DNA of 64,000 bases from Methanosarcina sp. DH2. Its GTDB lineage: Archaea > Halobacteriota > Methanosarcinia > Methanosarcinales > Methanosarcinaceae. Each line of letters begins with the position of its first letter. Position 1 is the stretch's first letter. The translations under genes and the position numbers were made by a program. Positions 18,482-29,398 of the stretch are shown one piece after another. The notes beneath the pieces were generated by a model that was given only the letters and a program-made list of their open reading frames with translations, was not told where the DNA came from and did not search any database. The stretch lies in assembly GCF_020804225.1 (NCBI RefSeq), contig NZ_WJBI01000005.1:195623-259622 (forward strand). Reading direction: 5' to 3'.

Positions 18482-21400
18482 TTATTCGATTACCGTGAAC
18501 CTTATAGTGAATTCTGTCCCATTGTTCCTTTTCAGTTCAAACTCTCCACCTAACTGGTCTACAAGGGAAGCTACCAGCTGAAATCCAAGACTGTCAAGAT
18601 CTTCAATTTCAAAGTTTTCAGGAATGCCCACGCCGTTGTCGGAAATGGTCAGAACGAAAGCGGTACTCTTACAGTTTTCGTTTTTGATTTCTTCTATACT
18701 GCTTATGCATTCTCTGTTTTCATCTCTACGTAGTTTGATTTGAATCTCTCCTTTGTTTCGGTCTGGAAACGCATGTTTGAGAGAATTAGAGGTGAGTTCA
18801 TTGACAATTATTCCTAAAGGAACTGCAGTATCCATGTCAAAGAGAATATTTTCTTCAAGGTCCAGTTTTAAGCTGATATCAATATTTCCAAGCCTGTAGG
18901 TTCGGAAAAGATTCTCAACAAGTCTCTGAAGGTATGGCGAAAAGTTCAGGGTATTAGTTTCTCCACCTTTGTACAGTTCTTCATGAATAAGAGCCATAGA
19001 TATAACTCTGTTCTGGCTTTCCCTGAAGGCTTCCAGAATTTCCGAATCTTGAATACACTCCCTCTTGTTGAACTTTTCAGCCTGAAGGTCAAGTAAAGAA
19101 GAAATTACCTGAAGGTTATTCTTGATCCTGTGATGAATTTCTTTCTGACGGGTAATATCTATTTTTGCCAGGGCTTCTTCTGCCTTTTTCCTCTTCAGAG
19201 CCTGTGTTATCGCCGGCGCTATAGCTTCAAGATCCTCCTGTTGCTCAGAGGTATAGCCGCCTTCGAGGTTTGCAACCGCAAGTATGCCCACCGTTTTTCC
19301 GTCCAGGATAATTGGCACGCCAAGAAATGATTTAATCGACGGATGTCCGTACGGTAAACCTATACTATTAGGGTGTGATTGCAGGTCATTGGTAAAGAAG
19401 CTTTTTCCGGTGTCAATTACACAGCCGTATAGTCCGTGCAGGATAAAATTACCTGGAGGACGGTGGTGTCCAGTTTTGTCATGCATCAGACACTGATTCC
19501 ATCCAATTTCACTTATTGCGATATCGTGCAGTAGCCCGTCAGTGCCCACTTCACCAATGAAACCAATTTTACTGTCGGTTATTTCAAGAGCTACAGATAA
19601 ACATTCTTGCCCTAATTTTTCTTCTGTTTCAGCCTTCACAATGCTGCCGAAGATTCTGTTAATTCCTTCAAGAATAAGATTGTATCTGCGTATCTTCCGT
19701 TCTTCTTGCTTGCGCTTTGTGATGTCGCTGGCGGCACCGAACCATTCAACAATTTTGCCATTTGCATCCATTATCGGAACCGCACGCGAGTACGTCCATC
19801 CTACACTGCCGTCAGCTCGCCGGACCCGATGCTCCAGTTTGAAAATGCTTTTCGTCCTTATTGCCTCATTGATGACGGCACTCACATGTGGCTGATCTTC
19901 CGGGAGAATGTATTCCTGAATCCAGGTAGGGCTTGAGCTTTCCGTGTCGGCGAGAAAACCCCGGCCACAGAGCCGGTTCATCTCGCTCCAATTTGGGTTC
20001 ATGCGATATATCACTTCCGAACTGGCCGTCACAAGAGCGCGAAAGCGCTCTTCACTCTTCCGCAACGCCTCCTCGGTCCGTTTTCTCTCGGTAATGTCCG
20101 TCACGAAGCTGCGGTAGTGCAGCAGATTGCCCGGGGTGTCGAACACCGGCTGCACGAAAAGTTCTACGGGTACACGCGTGCCGTCCCTGCGGAGGTATTC
20201 TTTTTCGTAACGGACGGGTTGCTGGGTGCGGAGAGCCTCAGCTAGGCGTGCGGCCTCATCCTCACGCCATTCAGGTGGGGTCAGGTCGGTATTCCAGGTC
20301 AGTTGTTGCTGGATCAGTTCTTCGCGGCTGTAGCCGGTGAGGTCGACAAACGCCTGGTTGAACGTGAGCAACCTGCCATCCGGCGCGCCGATACCGAAGG
20401 GCATGTCGGCTTTCTCCACCACGTCGGCCAAGAACCGTTCGTGCTCCGTCACCTGGTGTAGCGTCTCCTCGCTTTGTGCCCGCTCTATAATATCTGCCGC
20501 ATGCCGGGCGAGAAGGTTAAGCAGATGAAGAGCGTGATCATCAGGCCGGCCCGGCGTTTTATAGTGTGTCGAGAATATGCCGAGGGGCCTTCCCGACCGA
20601 CTCACGAGTGGTGTAGACTGAACCGCTCGCACGCCGGCCTTAAGCTGGATTTCCAGTGCAGGGGTGCCGACAAAGATAGGGCTTTGTTCAATGTCTTCTA
20701 CAATGACTCTCTCTCCGCGCCCGAGAGCCGTGCCACAGACTCCCCTGCCCTCAGAGACACTGTTCCAGAAGTCCAGCCACCACTTTGGAAATCCACGCTG
20801 AGCCACGATCTTGAGGGCAGATGATTTTGGGTCCAGTAACTGGATGTTGCCAAAGTCAGCGCCGGAAATGGCGATTGCCGCATCAACGATCTCGCCAAGG
20901 ACTGGTTCCAGGTTACCTTCACGCACGAATAGCGTGCCGAGTTTCTGCAGCCTTTTCATGACGTCCAAGTCGAACACCAGCTGTTTTTCGTTCTCCTTCA
21001 ACGCGTCTTCTGCCTGCTTTCTCTCGGACAGTTCCATTTTAAGATTTTCAAAAAGGCGAGAATTTTCCAGAGCCAGTGATATCAGTGAAGCAAGCTGAGA
21101 TGCAAAATCTAAGTCATTATCATCGAATGTAAAAATAGACCTATGATAGTTGAAAAAGAGCACTCCGACACCTTTATCCCTGATGATAAGAGGGACAACC
21201 AGTACGGAACGAACGCCCCGTTTCTTCATGTGATTGCGATTCACCCGTTCGTCATTAAAAGCATCATTGATAACAACAGGCTTTCTTATTTTGATGGCAA
21301 GCACAGCATGCGGCTCTTCCTCATCGTTCATCTCCGATCCGATTATATCTTCTGGGAAACCATGAGCATAGCGCATGACCCAGCGCTTACCTTTTCTCAG

Positions 21401-22144
21401 AGAGATGGCAGCTGTTTCACACCCAACTGCCCTGGCTGCTTCTGAAACAGTCTTCTGCATCATCTCATCGAGGTCGAGGGTTGAATGAATGATCTGATTG
21501 ATGCTCTCGATTGCCTCGCGGATAGCATCCCTCCTATCGAGCTCGATGACACTTTTCCGCGCGGAACTTTTTGATTGCTCCCATTTTCCTTCCTTTTTGA
21601 TCAAAGCAAACTGGTGATTTGTGACAATATCGATAATTTCGATTGTATTGCATTTATCGAGGAAATAGGTACACAGAGCTATTATTGGATACTTGCCTAT
21701 AATAGAATCCAGTTTTTTCTCATAATTAACGAAATCATTCAGGCTCTCTTTTTCCAGCCAGCATACACTTTCTGTCACTCTCAATCCGTCATAGCCACTG
21801 GCCAGAGCCAGATTGAGTTTTTCAATCCAGCCATCTAAAATTTTTTGTGAATTGAAAGCCCCTTCTTTTAAGTACCAATCAGCATAAGGAATGACTTCGA
21901 TTTGCCCTTTATTAAAATAAGTATCAAAATTGGGAATAGACTTTCTCAAAGCTTTTTTTGCTTCTTCTACACTTAGAGATTCTGACGTAATCCAGATACA
22001 AAATTCATTATTTTCCAGTCCTGCTTTAAAGTAAGGGATAACTACATTCATCAGTTCTTTATTTATCTGGTGGAACTGGCAAAAATGTGTTCCCCAGGGT
22101 ATATTCCCAACAACATCAACACCAGAAACTCTAATGTTATTCAT
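18482..22144 (-). CDS. MEDS-GAF-PAS sensor histidine kinase (kinase 1)
   Basis: A 1220-residue soluble protein. Residues 1-190 form a MEDS (DcmR-type sensory) domain (WGTHFCQFHQINKEL, YFKAGLENNEFCIWITSE). Two GAF domains follow (about 215-365 and 395-555), two PAS domains with PAC tails ending 'DITERK/DITKRK' (about 570-820), and a third GAF (about 840-990). The transmitter starts with ARQKE-like TRQKEIHHRIKNNLQV (His about 1002, HisKA_2 type) and ends with an HATPase_c (NELTSNSLKHAF, DNGVGIPE, GTEFTIRF). No transmembrane segment is visible, so it senses cytosolic signals. No response regulator is adjacent. It is paralogous to the two kinases to the right. Confidence 0.9.
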   Translation of the reverse strand: MNNIRVSGVDVVGNIPWGTHFCQFHQINKELMNVVIPYFKAGLENNEFCIWITSESLSVEEAKKALRKSIPNFDTYFNKGQIEVIPYADWYLKEGAFNSQKILDGWIEKLNLALASGYDGLRVTESVCWLEKESLNDFVNYEKKLDSIIGKYPIIALCTYFLDKCNTIEIIDIVTNHQFALIKKEGKWEQSKSSARKSVIELDRRDAIREAIESINQIIHSTLDLDEMMQKTVSEAARAVGCETAAISLRKGKRWVMRYAHGFPEDIIGSEMNDEEEPHAVLAIKIRKPVVINDAFNDERVNRNHMKKRGVRSVLVVPLIIRDKGVGVLFFNYHRSIFTFDDNDLDFASQLASLISLALENSRLFENLKMELSERKQAEDALKENEKQLVFDLDVMKRLQKLGTLFVREGNLEPVLGEIVDAAIAISGADFGNIQLLDPKSSALKIVAQRGFPKWWLDFWNSVSEGRGVCGTALGRGERVIVEDIEQSPIFVGTPALEIQLKAGVRAVQSTPLVSRSGRPLGIFSTHYKTPGRPDDHALHLLNLLARHAADIIERAQSEETLHQVTEHERFLADVVEKADMPFGIGAPDGRLLTFNQAFVDLTGYSREELIQQQLTWNTDLTPPEWREDEAARLAEALRTQQPVRYEKEYLRRDGTRVPVELFVQPVFDTPGNLLHYRSFVTDITERKRTEEALRKSEERFRALVTASSEVIYRMNPNWSEMNRLCGRGFLADTESSSPTWIQEYILPEDQPHVSAVINEAIRTKSIFKLEHRVRRADGSVGWTYSRAVPIMDANGKIVEWFGAASDITKRKQEERKIRRYNLILEGINRIFGSIVKAETEEKLGQECLSVALEITDSKIGFIGEVGTDGLLHDIAISEIGWNQCLMHDKTGHHRPPGNFILHGLYGCVIDTGKSFFTNDLQSHPNSIGLPYGHPSIKSFLGVPIILDGKTVGILAVANLEGGYTSEQQEDLEAIAPAITQALKRKKAEEALAKIDITRQKEIHHRIKNNLQVISSLLDLQAEKFNKRECIQDSEILEAFRESQNRVISMALIHEELYKGGETNTLNFSPYLQRLVENLFRTYRLGNIDISLKLDLEENILFDMDTAVPLGIIVNELTSNSLKHAFPDRNKGEIQIKLRRDENRECISSIEEIKNENCKSTAFVLTISDNGVGIPENFEIEDLDSLGFQLVASLVDQLGGEFELKRNNGTEFTIRFTVIE

Positions 22145-22559
22145 GTTTTTCTCCGATACAAGGGTACAAAGTCAAAAAATTCTTGTCTCAATGTCCTTAC
22201 TTTAAGTAAAGCCACAGATTTTATTTTATCTGATTCTAAATGTATTTTTGGGAACATACTTTTATTTTTTACGCCTATATAATTATTTGCTTATAAAAGT
22301 ACAATTGATAAATAATTATCTACAGAGTTTTCTATAAAGCTGCATTTATGTTTCTGCATATCTAAGAGAATTTGTCAAAGAATTGCGACAAAAATATAAT
22401 GGTCTGTTCCGACAAACTCCTGAAGCTTGGAAGTAGACTATTGGAACAATATATTTCTTTAATGAATTTCTTAATTTAAAATCTGGAAGATATCAATCTA
22501 TTATCAGACAAATAACAGATAGATTTAGACCAAATTGAAGACATTAAACAATTAAAGGC

Positions 22560-23112
22560 AGTAAAAAAGTAATGAAAGAACAACTCCTGAAGGCATATAT
22601 CAACTGCATTCCCAAATATAGCCTCTCCGAAAATGTCATGCTCTCCCAAGCGCGTTTATTCGAAGAATGATCAGGGCCTCAGGAGATTCTTTTATTATGG
22701 TACAGATGATGCCCCATTCCCTAATTGGACTTCCTAACTCCAGAATATACTAATGACATAAATTATTTTAAATTAATTATATCAAAAATTGTTTTCAAGC
22801 AAAAAATAATTTGACGTAAAAATTTCAAGCGTATTATAGAAATTTTCTTATGTAATTTCTGTTCTTATGCAATTTCTGTTCTTATGCAATTTCTGTTATT
22901 TTCAATTACATTAAAATTTTCAATATAATATAATTATTCAATTATATCCAAGTTTAAAATAAAAACAAATTTTTCTTATCAATTATGATATATATGACCA
23001 TGCCATTATAAATGTACAGATTAAGGGTAATAGGGTTTCCTCTTAATCTATGGGTTGGATCGCAGGTAGGGCTTGAGAATAGGGACTCAAAACCCTACCA
23101 TATCTACTTCTT
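22560..23112 (+). repeat. long intergenic repeat, copy 3 of 4 (carries ncRNA)
   Basis: Lies upstream of kinase 1 and runs away from it. It includes an extra triplication of 'ttatgcaatttctgttc' (about 22850-22900). The sequence between kinase 1 and this repeat (22145-22560) also resembles the region 29850-30317 before the MEDS pseudogene ('gatttagaccaaa'). Kinase leader plus ncRNA was therefore duplicated as one unit. Confidence 0.75.
23015..23112 (+). ncRNA. twin-hairpin candidate sRNA, copy 3
   Basis: Hairpin 1 GATTAAGGG / CTCTTAATC (one G-U pair). Hairpin 2 GGTAGGG / CCCTACC (7 bp) with inner TTGAG/CTCAA. Both loops carry AATAGGG. TATA box 25 bp upstream. Divergent from kinase 1 (start 22144) at about 870 bp. 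Confidence 0.65.
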
Positions 23113-23431
23113 AGCTGATTTTCGGAAATCTTAACCTATTTTAAAAGTTTTTAACTCATTTTAAAAGTTCTTATTTGTAAAATCTTATATCCGTCTTAAA
23201 TTCACACTTCTACCTAACTTGCGTCTCGTGAATGCTGAAACTTTTATCCTTTCTAAGGCAGGCAGGATGCATACACCATTTTTCCATCATAACTGAAGTT
23301 AAGGTTCCTTCATTAGAATACTAATCGGGGTTATCTTCTATAGCGTTAGATTGCTTTAAGGATACTCTGAAGGGTTTTTCGCACACAAAGGTATTAAACT
23401 GCTTCTTTTCCCATTCAATCCCTTTAGCTGT

Positions 23432-26400
23432 TCAATTCTGCTTTACATTGAACCTTATCTTGAATTCAGTACCTTGATTCTTTTTTAGTTCAATTTCTCC
23501 TTCCAATTGATCAACAAGGATGGCTACCAGCTGCAGGCCAAGAGTATCCGGGTTTTCAAAATGGATGTTTTCGGGAGTGCCAGCTCCATCATCTGAGACT
23601 ATAAGGGTATATCCGATATTCTTTCCAGTAAGTTCTTCGTTATCATTATTCGATTCATTGCCGGCTTTTTCTTCTTTAAACAGTTTAATTCGAATTTCTC
23701 CTCTGTTTCTGCCTGCAAATGCATGTTTGAGAGAATTGGAGACAAGTTCATTAACAACTATACCCAGAGGGACTGCAGTATCCATATCGAAGAAAATTTT
23801 TTCTTCGAGGTCCGTGTTCAGGTTAATATCGGTATTCCCAAGCCTGTAAGTATGGAATAGATTCTCAGTGAGTCTCTGCAGGTATAATGAAAAATTAAGG
23901 GTATCTGTTCCTTCGCCTTCATAAAGTTCTTCATGAATGAGGGCAATTGATATTACTCTATTTTGGCTTTCTCTAAAAGCTTCCAGAACTTCCGGATCTT
24001 TTATACATTCTTTATTGTTGAACTTTTCAGCCTGAAGGTCGAGTAAGGACGAGATTACCTGCAGGTTATTCTTAATACGGTGATGAATCTCTTTCTGGCG
24101 GGCGATATCTATTTTTGCCAGAGCTTCTTCTGCCTGTTTGCGCTCAGTGATGTCCCTCGTGGTAATAACTACTTGCCCATCGGAGGAAGGCAGAGCGATT
24201 GCACTCACATCCGTCCAGATGATGCTGCCGTTTTCCTTGATTATCCCTATCTCTGAACTTTGAATCGACCCTTCCTCTTTCAAAGCCCTTACGCTTGGTA
24301 ACTCCTCAAACAACATCTCTGTGCCATCTGACCTGAGATATTTTCGGGTTGCTTGCTTTCCTTTAAGTAAATCTGATCTAGAGAGACCCAGGATGTTCTC
24401 CAGGGCAAGGTTTACATCCAGGATATTTCTTTCTTTATCGGTGATAGAAACTCCAACAGGCAGCAGCTTAAAGAGAGCTTTCAATTTGCCTTCGCTCTCT
24501 TTCAACGAATAATAAGCTTTCTCAAGCTCTGCTGTACGCTCTTTAACCAGGTTTTCTAAGTTGTCCAGCGTCTCTTTTAGCTTAATCTCTGCCTCTTTTT
24601 GTTCAGTGATATCATTGAAAAGAATTGCTACTTTGTTACTTTCTCTACTTCCAAACTGAAAGGCGTAAATATCGTACCAACCGCCCATTAGTGGTTTTGC
24701 TTCACTAATGAAGTGCCTGGGTTCGCCAGTCAAGGCAATAATGCCATATGTGTCAAACCAGTGTTTTTCATGATCAGGAACGAGCTCTCGCATCGTTTTT
24801 CCTGCTGCTTCGTGCAGTCCTGTTTGCCTCTCGAACGCTGGATTTGTCTCCAAAAATCGGTAATCAATTGGCTTGCCACTTGCATCAAAAATCATTTCGA
24901 TGATGCAAAAGCCTTCATCAATCGAATTGAACAGAGTTCGATATCTCTCTTCACTCTGGCGTAGCAATTCCTCAGCTTGCTTGCTTTCAGTGACATCACG
25001 GGTGTAAGAGAGTACACCAGTTACCTGCCCGGTCTCATCATAGCGTGGCTCGTAGATTGCTTCAAACCATCGTGGTTCGCCGCCGGGGGATAGTTGCAGG
25101 AGAGCCTGCTCGCGCATTCCCGTATTAAGCACGCGGCGCTTGATTGACTCCAGCTGCTGTGCCTGGTCTGGCGGCAGTAAATCAGCATCGGTCTTGCCTA
25201 TTACATCCGATACAGATAATGGGGATGCCGGATTGTATATCCAGGTATAACGCAGGTCGTGGTCTTGTTCAAAAATGATCTCCGGGGAGTTTGCGATGAT
25301 GATCTGCAGCCGTGCCTCGCTCTCGTGAAGTGCTTTGTTTGTTTCCTGGAGTTTCTCATACTGAGTCTGCAATTCCTCATGGGATACTTGCAACTCCTCG
25401 GACTGTTTCTGGATCTGCTCGTATGCCTTATACAGAGCTTCATCAGCCTGCTTATGTTCGGTAATATCTCTAAAAATTGCTGCGAACTTACCTTTCTCAG
25501 GGCTGAATGCATAAATATCTAAATATTTATCCGTCGCCTGACTAAATATCTCAAAATGCGTTGACTCGCCTGAAAGTGCCACTTCGCCGAATTTTCTAAT
25601 CGCTATAGGGCTCGCGTTAGGAAATACTTCAAGGGCAGACTTGCCCAGTATTTGTTCCTTCTTTATACCTGTAATGATCTCATAAGCAGGATTTAATTCC
25701 AGGTGAAGATAGTCACACGGCTTACCATCTTTGTCACAGATTATCTCTGCAAGGAAGAAAGCCTCGGTCATGTTTGTGAAAAGCATCCTGTAGCGTTCTT
25801 CACTTTTCTGAAGAGCTTCCTCAGCCTGTTTGTATTTTGTGGTCTCACGTAATGATAAGACTAAGCCAGTCACGTTTCCACCGGAATTTTTGACTTGAGC
25901 TAGACTCCAGTCCCAATAAGTGACTCCGCGTTCGGGCTGATCGGGATAGACAAACGGCTTGTCCTTGTAGAATATCTCTTCGCCAGTATCCCGGACCTTC
26001 CGGAAAATCGCCTCGTTTTCCGCGTGAGGATATAATGCGAAATGGTTCTTCCCGATCATCTCCTCCGGCTTCATCTGGCACGATTCGGCATAGGCGGGGT
26101 TGACCCACACAAAATTGAACTGCGGATCGAGAAAGACCAGCATAACGTCGGTCGCCCGCATGACGCTTTCAAGCAAGCTTCGCTCATGGCTAAGCACCTC
26201 TTCAGTTCGCCTGCGCTCGGTGATATCTCGGATGATAACGACTGTCCGAGGCTCTCCATTGTTATTAATTAAGAAGGCAGTGCTTACTTCTCCTGGGAAA
26301 GTAGTTCCATCTTTTCTCCTGTAAGTAAGCTGAGCTTTTGCTGATCCAGAGCTTGCACGTTCGTCCAATAAGGCAGATAACTTCGGATCTGTCAGGTCAA

Positions 26401-27367
26401 ACATTACATCTCGATCCTTGCCAATAAGCTCTTCTTCAGACCATCCAAGCATTCGACAGGCAGCCGGATTAGCTGAAAGGATTTTTCCACCATTTCTTGG
26501 GTCTGTTAGAATAATTGCATCCATGCTGTGGTTAAAGAGCAGGCGATATTTCTTTTCGTTTTCATTCAATAATTCACAAACTTTCTGGCGTTCTTCAGTC
26601 TGAGTCCGTAAATCTTCTGACTGGACCTGCAATTCTTCTTTGGATGTCTTCAACTCTTCAGATTGGGTCTGGGACTCCTCATAAGCCTGGCGTAGTGCCT
26701 CTTCAACCCGCTTGCGCTCTATGATATCTGCAGCCTGCCGAGCCAGAATGTCGACCAATATTAGTTCGCGCTCAGATGGCATGTGAATCTGGCTGAAATA
26801 GGTAGAGATAATGCCTATAAACTGACCCGATCGGCTGACTAGAGGCGTGGATTGAACGGCTCTTACTCCTTCACTAAACAGCATATCCAGAGCATCACTC
26901 CCAAGGAAAATGGGACTTCGAGTGATATCCTCCACGATCACACGTTCCATTCGTTTCATTGCAGTTCTGCATGCTGCTGCTTCCCCTGTGTCAACAAACT
27001 CAAAAAACTTTAAAAAAGGAAGCTTAAATCCCCTCTGGGCTACAATCTTCAATTTTCCTGTTAACGGATCGAGAATCTGTATGTTTCCTTTGTCAGCTCT
27101 GGTTATTGCAATTGCAGCCTCGACCATTTCCTGGAAAATAAAATAGGAATCGCCACCTTCTATATACTGCGTACTCAATTTGTGGAGAATATTCGTGTCT
27201 CTAACCTCGACTTCGAGCTTGTCCTTAAGTTTAACCAGCTCATTCTCCGCACGCTTGCGTTCAAAAATCTCGGCACGTAACCTTTGATTGGCTTTTTCGA
27301 GCTCGGCGGTTCGTTCCCGTACCCGGCTTTCCAGTTCGTTGGCATACAGGCGGTCAGAATTAGTCAT
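23432..27367 (-). CDS. multi-PAS/GAF sensor histidine kinase (kinase 2)
   Basis: A 1311-residue protein. It begins with a coiled coil (about 8-60), then GAF (about 60-215), a coiled-coil linker with repeated 'EELQ/SEDL', and a chain of five or six PAS domains, several ending in the PAC signature 'DITE-K'. The transmitter is ARQKEIHHRIKNNLQV (HisKA_2, His about 1092) with HATPase_c at the end (NELVSNSLKHAF, SDDGAGTPE). No membrane segment. The start at 27367 sits exactly where a relic MEDS domain ends upstream, so this gene has lost its first sensory domain. It is cytosolic and multi-input; the ligand is unknown. Confidence 0.9.
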   Translation of the reverse strand: MTNSDRLYANELESRVRERTAELEKANQRLRAEIFERKRAENELVKLKDKLEVEVRDTNILHKLSTQYIEGGDSYFIFQEMVEAAIAITRADKGNIQILDPLTGKLKIVAQRGFKLPFLKFFEFVDTGEAAACRTAMKRMERVIVEDITRSPIFLGSDALDMLFSEGVRAVQSTPLVSRSGQFIGIISTYFSQIHMPSERELILVDILARQAADIIERKRVEEALRQAYEESQTQSEELKTSKEELQVQSEDLRTQTEERQKVCELLNENEKKYRLLFNHSMDAIILTDPRNGGKILSANPAACRMLGWSEEELIGKDRDVMFDLTDPKLSALLDERASSGSAKAQLTYRRKDGTTFPGEVSTAFLINNNGEPRTVVIIRDITERRRTEEVLSHERSLLESVMRATDVMLVFLDPQFNFVWVNPAYAESCQMKPEEMIGKNHFALYPHAENEAIFRKVRDTGEEIFYKDKPFVYPDQPERGVTYWDWSLAQVKNSGGNVTGLVLSLRETTKYKQAEEALQKSEERYRMLFTNMTEAFFLAEIICDKDGKPCDYLHLELNPAYEIITGIKKEQILGKSALEVFPNASPIAIRKFGEVALSGESTHFEIFSQATDKYLDIYAFSPEKGKFAAIFRDITEHKQADEALYKAYEQIQKQSEELQVSHEELQTQYEKLQETNKALHESEARLQIIIANSPEIIFEQDHDLRYTWIYNPASPLSVSDVIGKTDADLLPPDQAQQLESIKRRVLNTGMREQALLQLSPGGEPRWFEAIYEPRYDETGQVTGVLSYTRDVTESKQAEELLRQSEERYRTLFNSIDEGFCIIEMIFDASGKPIDYRFLETNPAFERQTGLHEAAGKTMRELVPDHEKHWFDTYGIIALTGEPRHFISEAKPLMGGWYDIYAFQFGSRESNKVAILFNDITEQKEAEIKLKETLDNLENLVKERTAELEKAYYSLKESEGKLKALFKLLPVGVSITDKERNILDVNLALENILGLSRSDLLKGKQATRKYLRSDGTEMLFEELPSVRALKEEGSIQSSEIGIIKENGSIIWTDVSAIALPSSDGQVVITTRDITERKQAEEALAKIDIARQKEIHHRIKNNLQVISSLLDLQAEKFNNKECIKDPEVLEAFRESQNRVISIALIHEELYEGEGTDTLNFSLYLQRLTENLFHTYRLGNTDINLNTDLEEKIFFDMDTAVPLGIVVNELVSNSLKHAFAGRNRGEIRIKLFKEEKAGNESNNDNEELTGKNIGYTLIVSDDGAGTPENIHFENPDTLGLQLVAILVDQLEGEIELKKNQGTEFKIRFNVKQN

Positions 27368-27515
27368 AATTTTCCAGCCTTGTTTTTAAAATAAGAGACT
27401 AATACATCCATCAGGTCTTCTTTTATGCGGTTAGAATTGGCAAAAGTTTATTTCCAGGGTAATATTTCCAATAATATCAACACGAGCAGATCTAATTTTA
27501 CTTCTCGTGTTCTTC
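27366..27515 (-). pseudogene. relic MEDS-domain start upstream of kinase 2
   Basis: Read on the minus strand, this untranslated stretch aligns with the first about 45 codons of kinase 1: 'cgtgttgatattattgg' against its 'ggtgttgatgttgttgg', then the TW-like turn, 'cttttgccaattc', and 'tattttaaaaacaaggctgg'. Stops and indels break it. The kinase 2 ATG lies at its end. The 27516-27784 gap continues the conserved kinase leader and then plain AT-rich sequence. Confidence 0.7.
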
Positions 27516-27784
27516 TCCGACACTCAGGTATAAAGCTGAAAAGTTCTTGTCTTAAATCTTTATACAGCAAAAAATAACACAACTTTCGAGTCTATCGGAA
27601 CAAATTAACTCTATCCGTATGATTTTGACGAAGATTTAGGTATACAGAAATTTAATGTACAATTTATAAGTAAATTGCACAGACAAGTATTTATTATATT
27701 GTATTTATGAACTTTAAATTTATAATCAATAAAAAATAAAAGCAATTTTTCCAAAAATACTTTTAGAATTAGATAAAATAAAAC

Positions 27785-28030
27785 CTATAGTTTTAGATAA
27801 AATCCAGTCTGGCATCTTAGACCGCATAAGCCTGCGGAGCACCCGCCAGATTCCGAAGGGCAAGTCGTGTCGATTCCTTGCGGAGCACTATTTACGGGAT
27901 GTAGCAGTGAATTACATCCCGCTGGCTGAGAGGATCTGGGCTTATCTTTCGGTTTTAGTCGTGTGGGCAGGGATGAAAAGAGGCTTTCAGAGCCTCTAAC
28001 GAGGTAGGGTTTATGGAGGAGTAAATACCC
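27785..28030. other. structured G/C-rich relic, possibly IS200/IS605 tnpB 3' end
   Basis: A sharp rise in G+C between two kinases. It contains a 9-bp perfect hairpin (cgggatgta/tacatcccg, about 27892-27918) and ends with 'gaggtagggtttatggagg'. Frames on the + strand read like a broken TnpB C-terminal tail (for example KEAFRASNEVGFMEE then stop). In IS200/IS605 elements this is also where the guide (omega) RNA is made. No tnpA or intact tnpB is present. A non-mobile structured RNA is the alternative. Confidence 0.3.
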
Positions 28031-28039
28031 CATCATAGC

Positions 28040-29398
28040 TCATTTTTCTATATTTCTAAACCAGATAGTGAATTCTGTTCCCTTATTCCTTTTTATCTCG
28101 ATTTCACCATCTAATTGATCTGTCAGAACGTTTACAAGTTGCAGACCAAGTGTATCAGGGTTTTCAAAATCAATTTTTTCGGAAATGCCAATTCCATTAT
28201 CTGAGACTATGAGGGTGTACCCAGTACCTTTTCCGGCATGTTCTTTTTTATTGCTCAGCTCGTTTCTAGTCCCTTCACTAAAGAGTTTGATTTGAATTAT
28301 CCCCTTATCCCTGCCTGGGAATGCATACTTGAAAGAATTGGAAATAAGTTCGTTAACAATCATTCCTAATGGAACTGCAGTATCCATATCAAAGAAAATG
28401 TTTTTTTCAAGATCTAAATTTAAGCTGATATCGATGTTTCCAAGACTGTATGTCCGGGAAAGGTTTTCAACAAGTTTCTGAAGGTAAGGCGAAAAATTCA
28501 GTGTATCTGTTCCTTTGCCTTCGTGCAATTCCTCATGGATAAGTGCAATAGATATTATTCTATCCTTGCTTTGCCTGAAGGCTTCGAGAACTTCCGAATC
28601 GTTAATACATTCTCTGTTATTGAACTTCTCAGCCTGAAGATCTAAAAGGGACGAAATTACCTGAAGATTATTCTTGATCCTGTGATGGATCTCTTTCTGG
28701 CGGGCACTTTCTATTTTTGCGAGAGCTTCTTCAACCTTCTTGCGCTCAGTAAGCTGCATCTCGATCTCCACCCTTGCCTTCTGTATTTCCTCATGAGTCA
28801 GGAATTCCCGCCTGCGCCAGAAGTGAAGCAGCCAGCTAGATGCAACGGCAATGGCATTGGCAGTGAACATGCTGAGAAGCACCGTAAAAGAAGCTTGTGG
28901 TGACATCCAAAGATTGGGTGCAATAATCAACGTCCCCCCGACGGTGTACACCAGGGACAGAATAAGCTGGTTGATGAACCGATTTGGGATGGCGAGAACC
29001 ATGACGAAAACAGCGAGAACCGTGACAATGGTATGGGCGACGAAGTTATCAGGCCGCGTCGCACTCACAGCAATGTTGGTGAGCGCCATAAAGAGACCCC
29101 AAAAAAGTTCAGCCCGGTCATAGGAGCGGTAGTTAGGAAGTCTTCGCAGGCTTTTGAGTAACAGGATGGTGTATGTAACGATAGCAAGTCTAAGCGCTAA
29201 AAGTCCATAGAACATCCGTGAGAGCCCAAAGAAACCATAATCATTGACTATAAGAACTGCAAAAGGCAGCATGGTCAGAAAAATGAAAATCCGGGCTAAA
29301 GTGACGTCCGCACCAAAGTTTATCTGTCGAAAGTGATCCTCTTGCTCCGCGTTCAACCCGAATGTCAGCCATTTCTGGATTCTTCCGACTTTGTTCAT
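28040..29398 (-). CDS. membrane-bound histidine kinase (kinase 3)
   Basis: A 452-residue protein. The N-terminal 200 residues carry about six hydrophobic helices (LARIFIFLTMLPFAVLIV, then pairs up to ASSWLLHFWRRREFL). A short coiled coil comes next, then the same transmitter as its neighbours: ARQKEIHHRIKNNLQV (His about 235), NELISNSFKYAF, SDNGIGISE and GTEFTIWF. The input domain is thus a membrane sensor, unlike kinases 1 and 2, while the transmitter is nearly the same; this indicates module exchange after duplication. Its stop lies 10 bp from the structured relic at 27785-28030. Confidence 0.88.
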   Translation of the reverse strand: MNKVGRIQKWLTFGLNAEQEDHFRQINFGADVTLARIFIFLTMLPFAVLIVNDYGFFGLSRMFYGLLALRLAIVTYTILLLKSLRRLPNYRSYDRAELFWGLFMALTNIAVSATRPDNFVAHTIVTVLAVFVMVLAIPNRFINQLILSLVYTVGGTLIIAPNLWMSPQASFTVLLSMFTANAIAVASSWLLHFWRRREFLTHEEIQKARVEIEMQLTERKKVEEALAKIESARQKEIHHRIKNNLQVISSLLDLQAEKFNNRECINDSEVLEAFRQSKDRIISIALIHEELHEGKGTDTLNFSPYLQKLVENLSRTYSLGNIDISLNLDLEKNIFFDMDTAVPLGMIVNELISNSFKYAFPGRDKGIIQIKLFSEGTRNELSNKKEHAGKGTGYTLIVSDNGIGISEKIDFENPDTLGLQLVNVLTDQLDGEIEIKRNKGTEFTIWFRNIEK

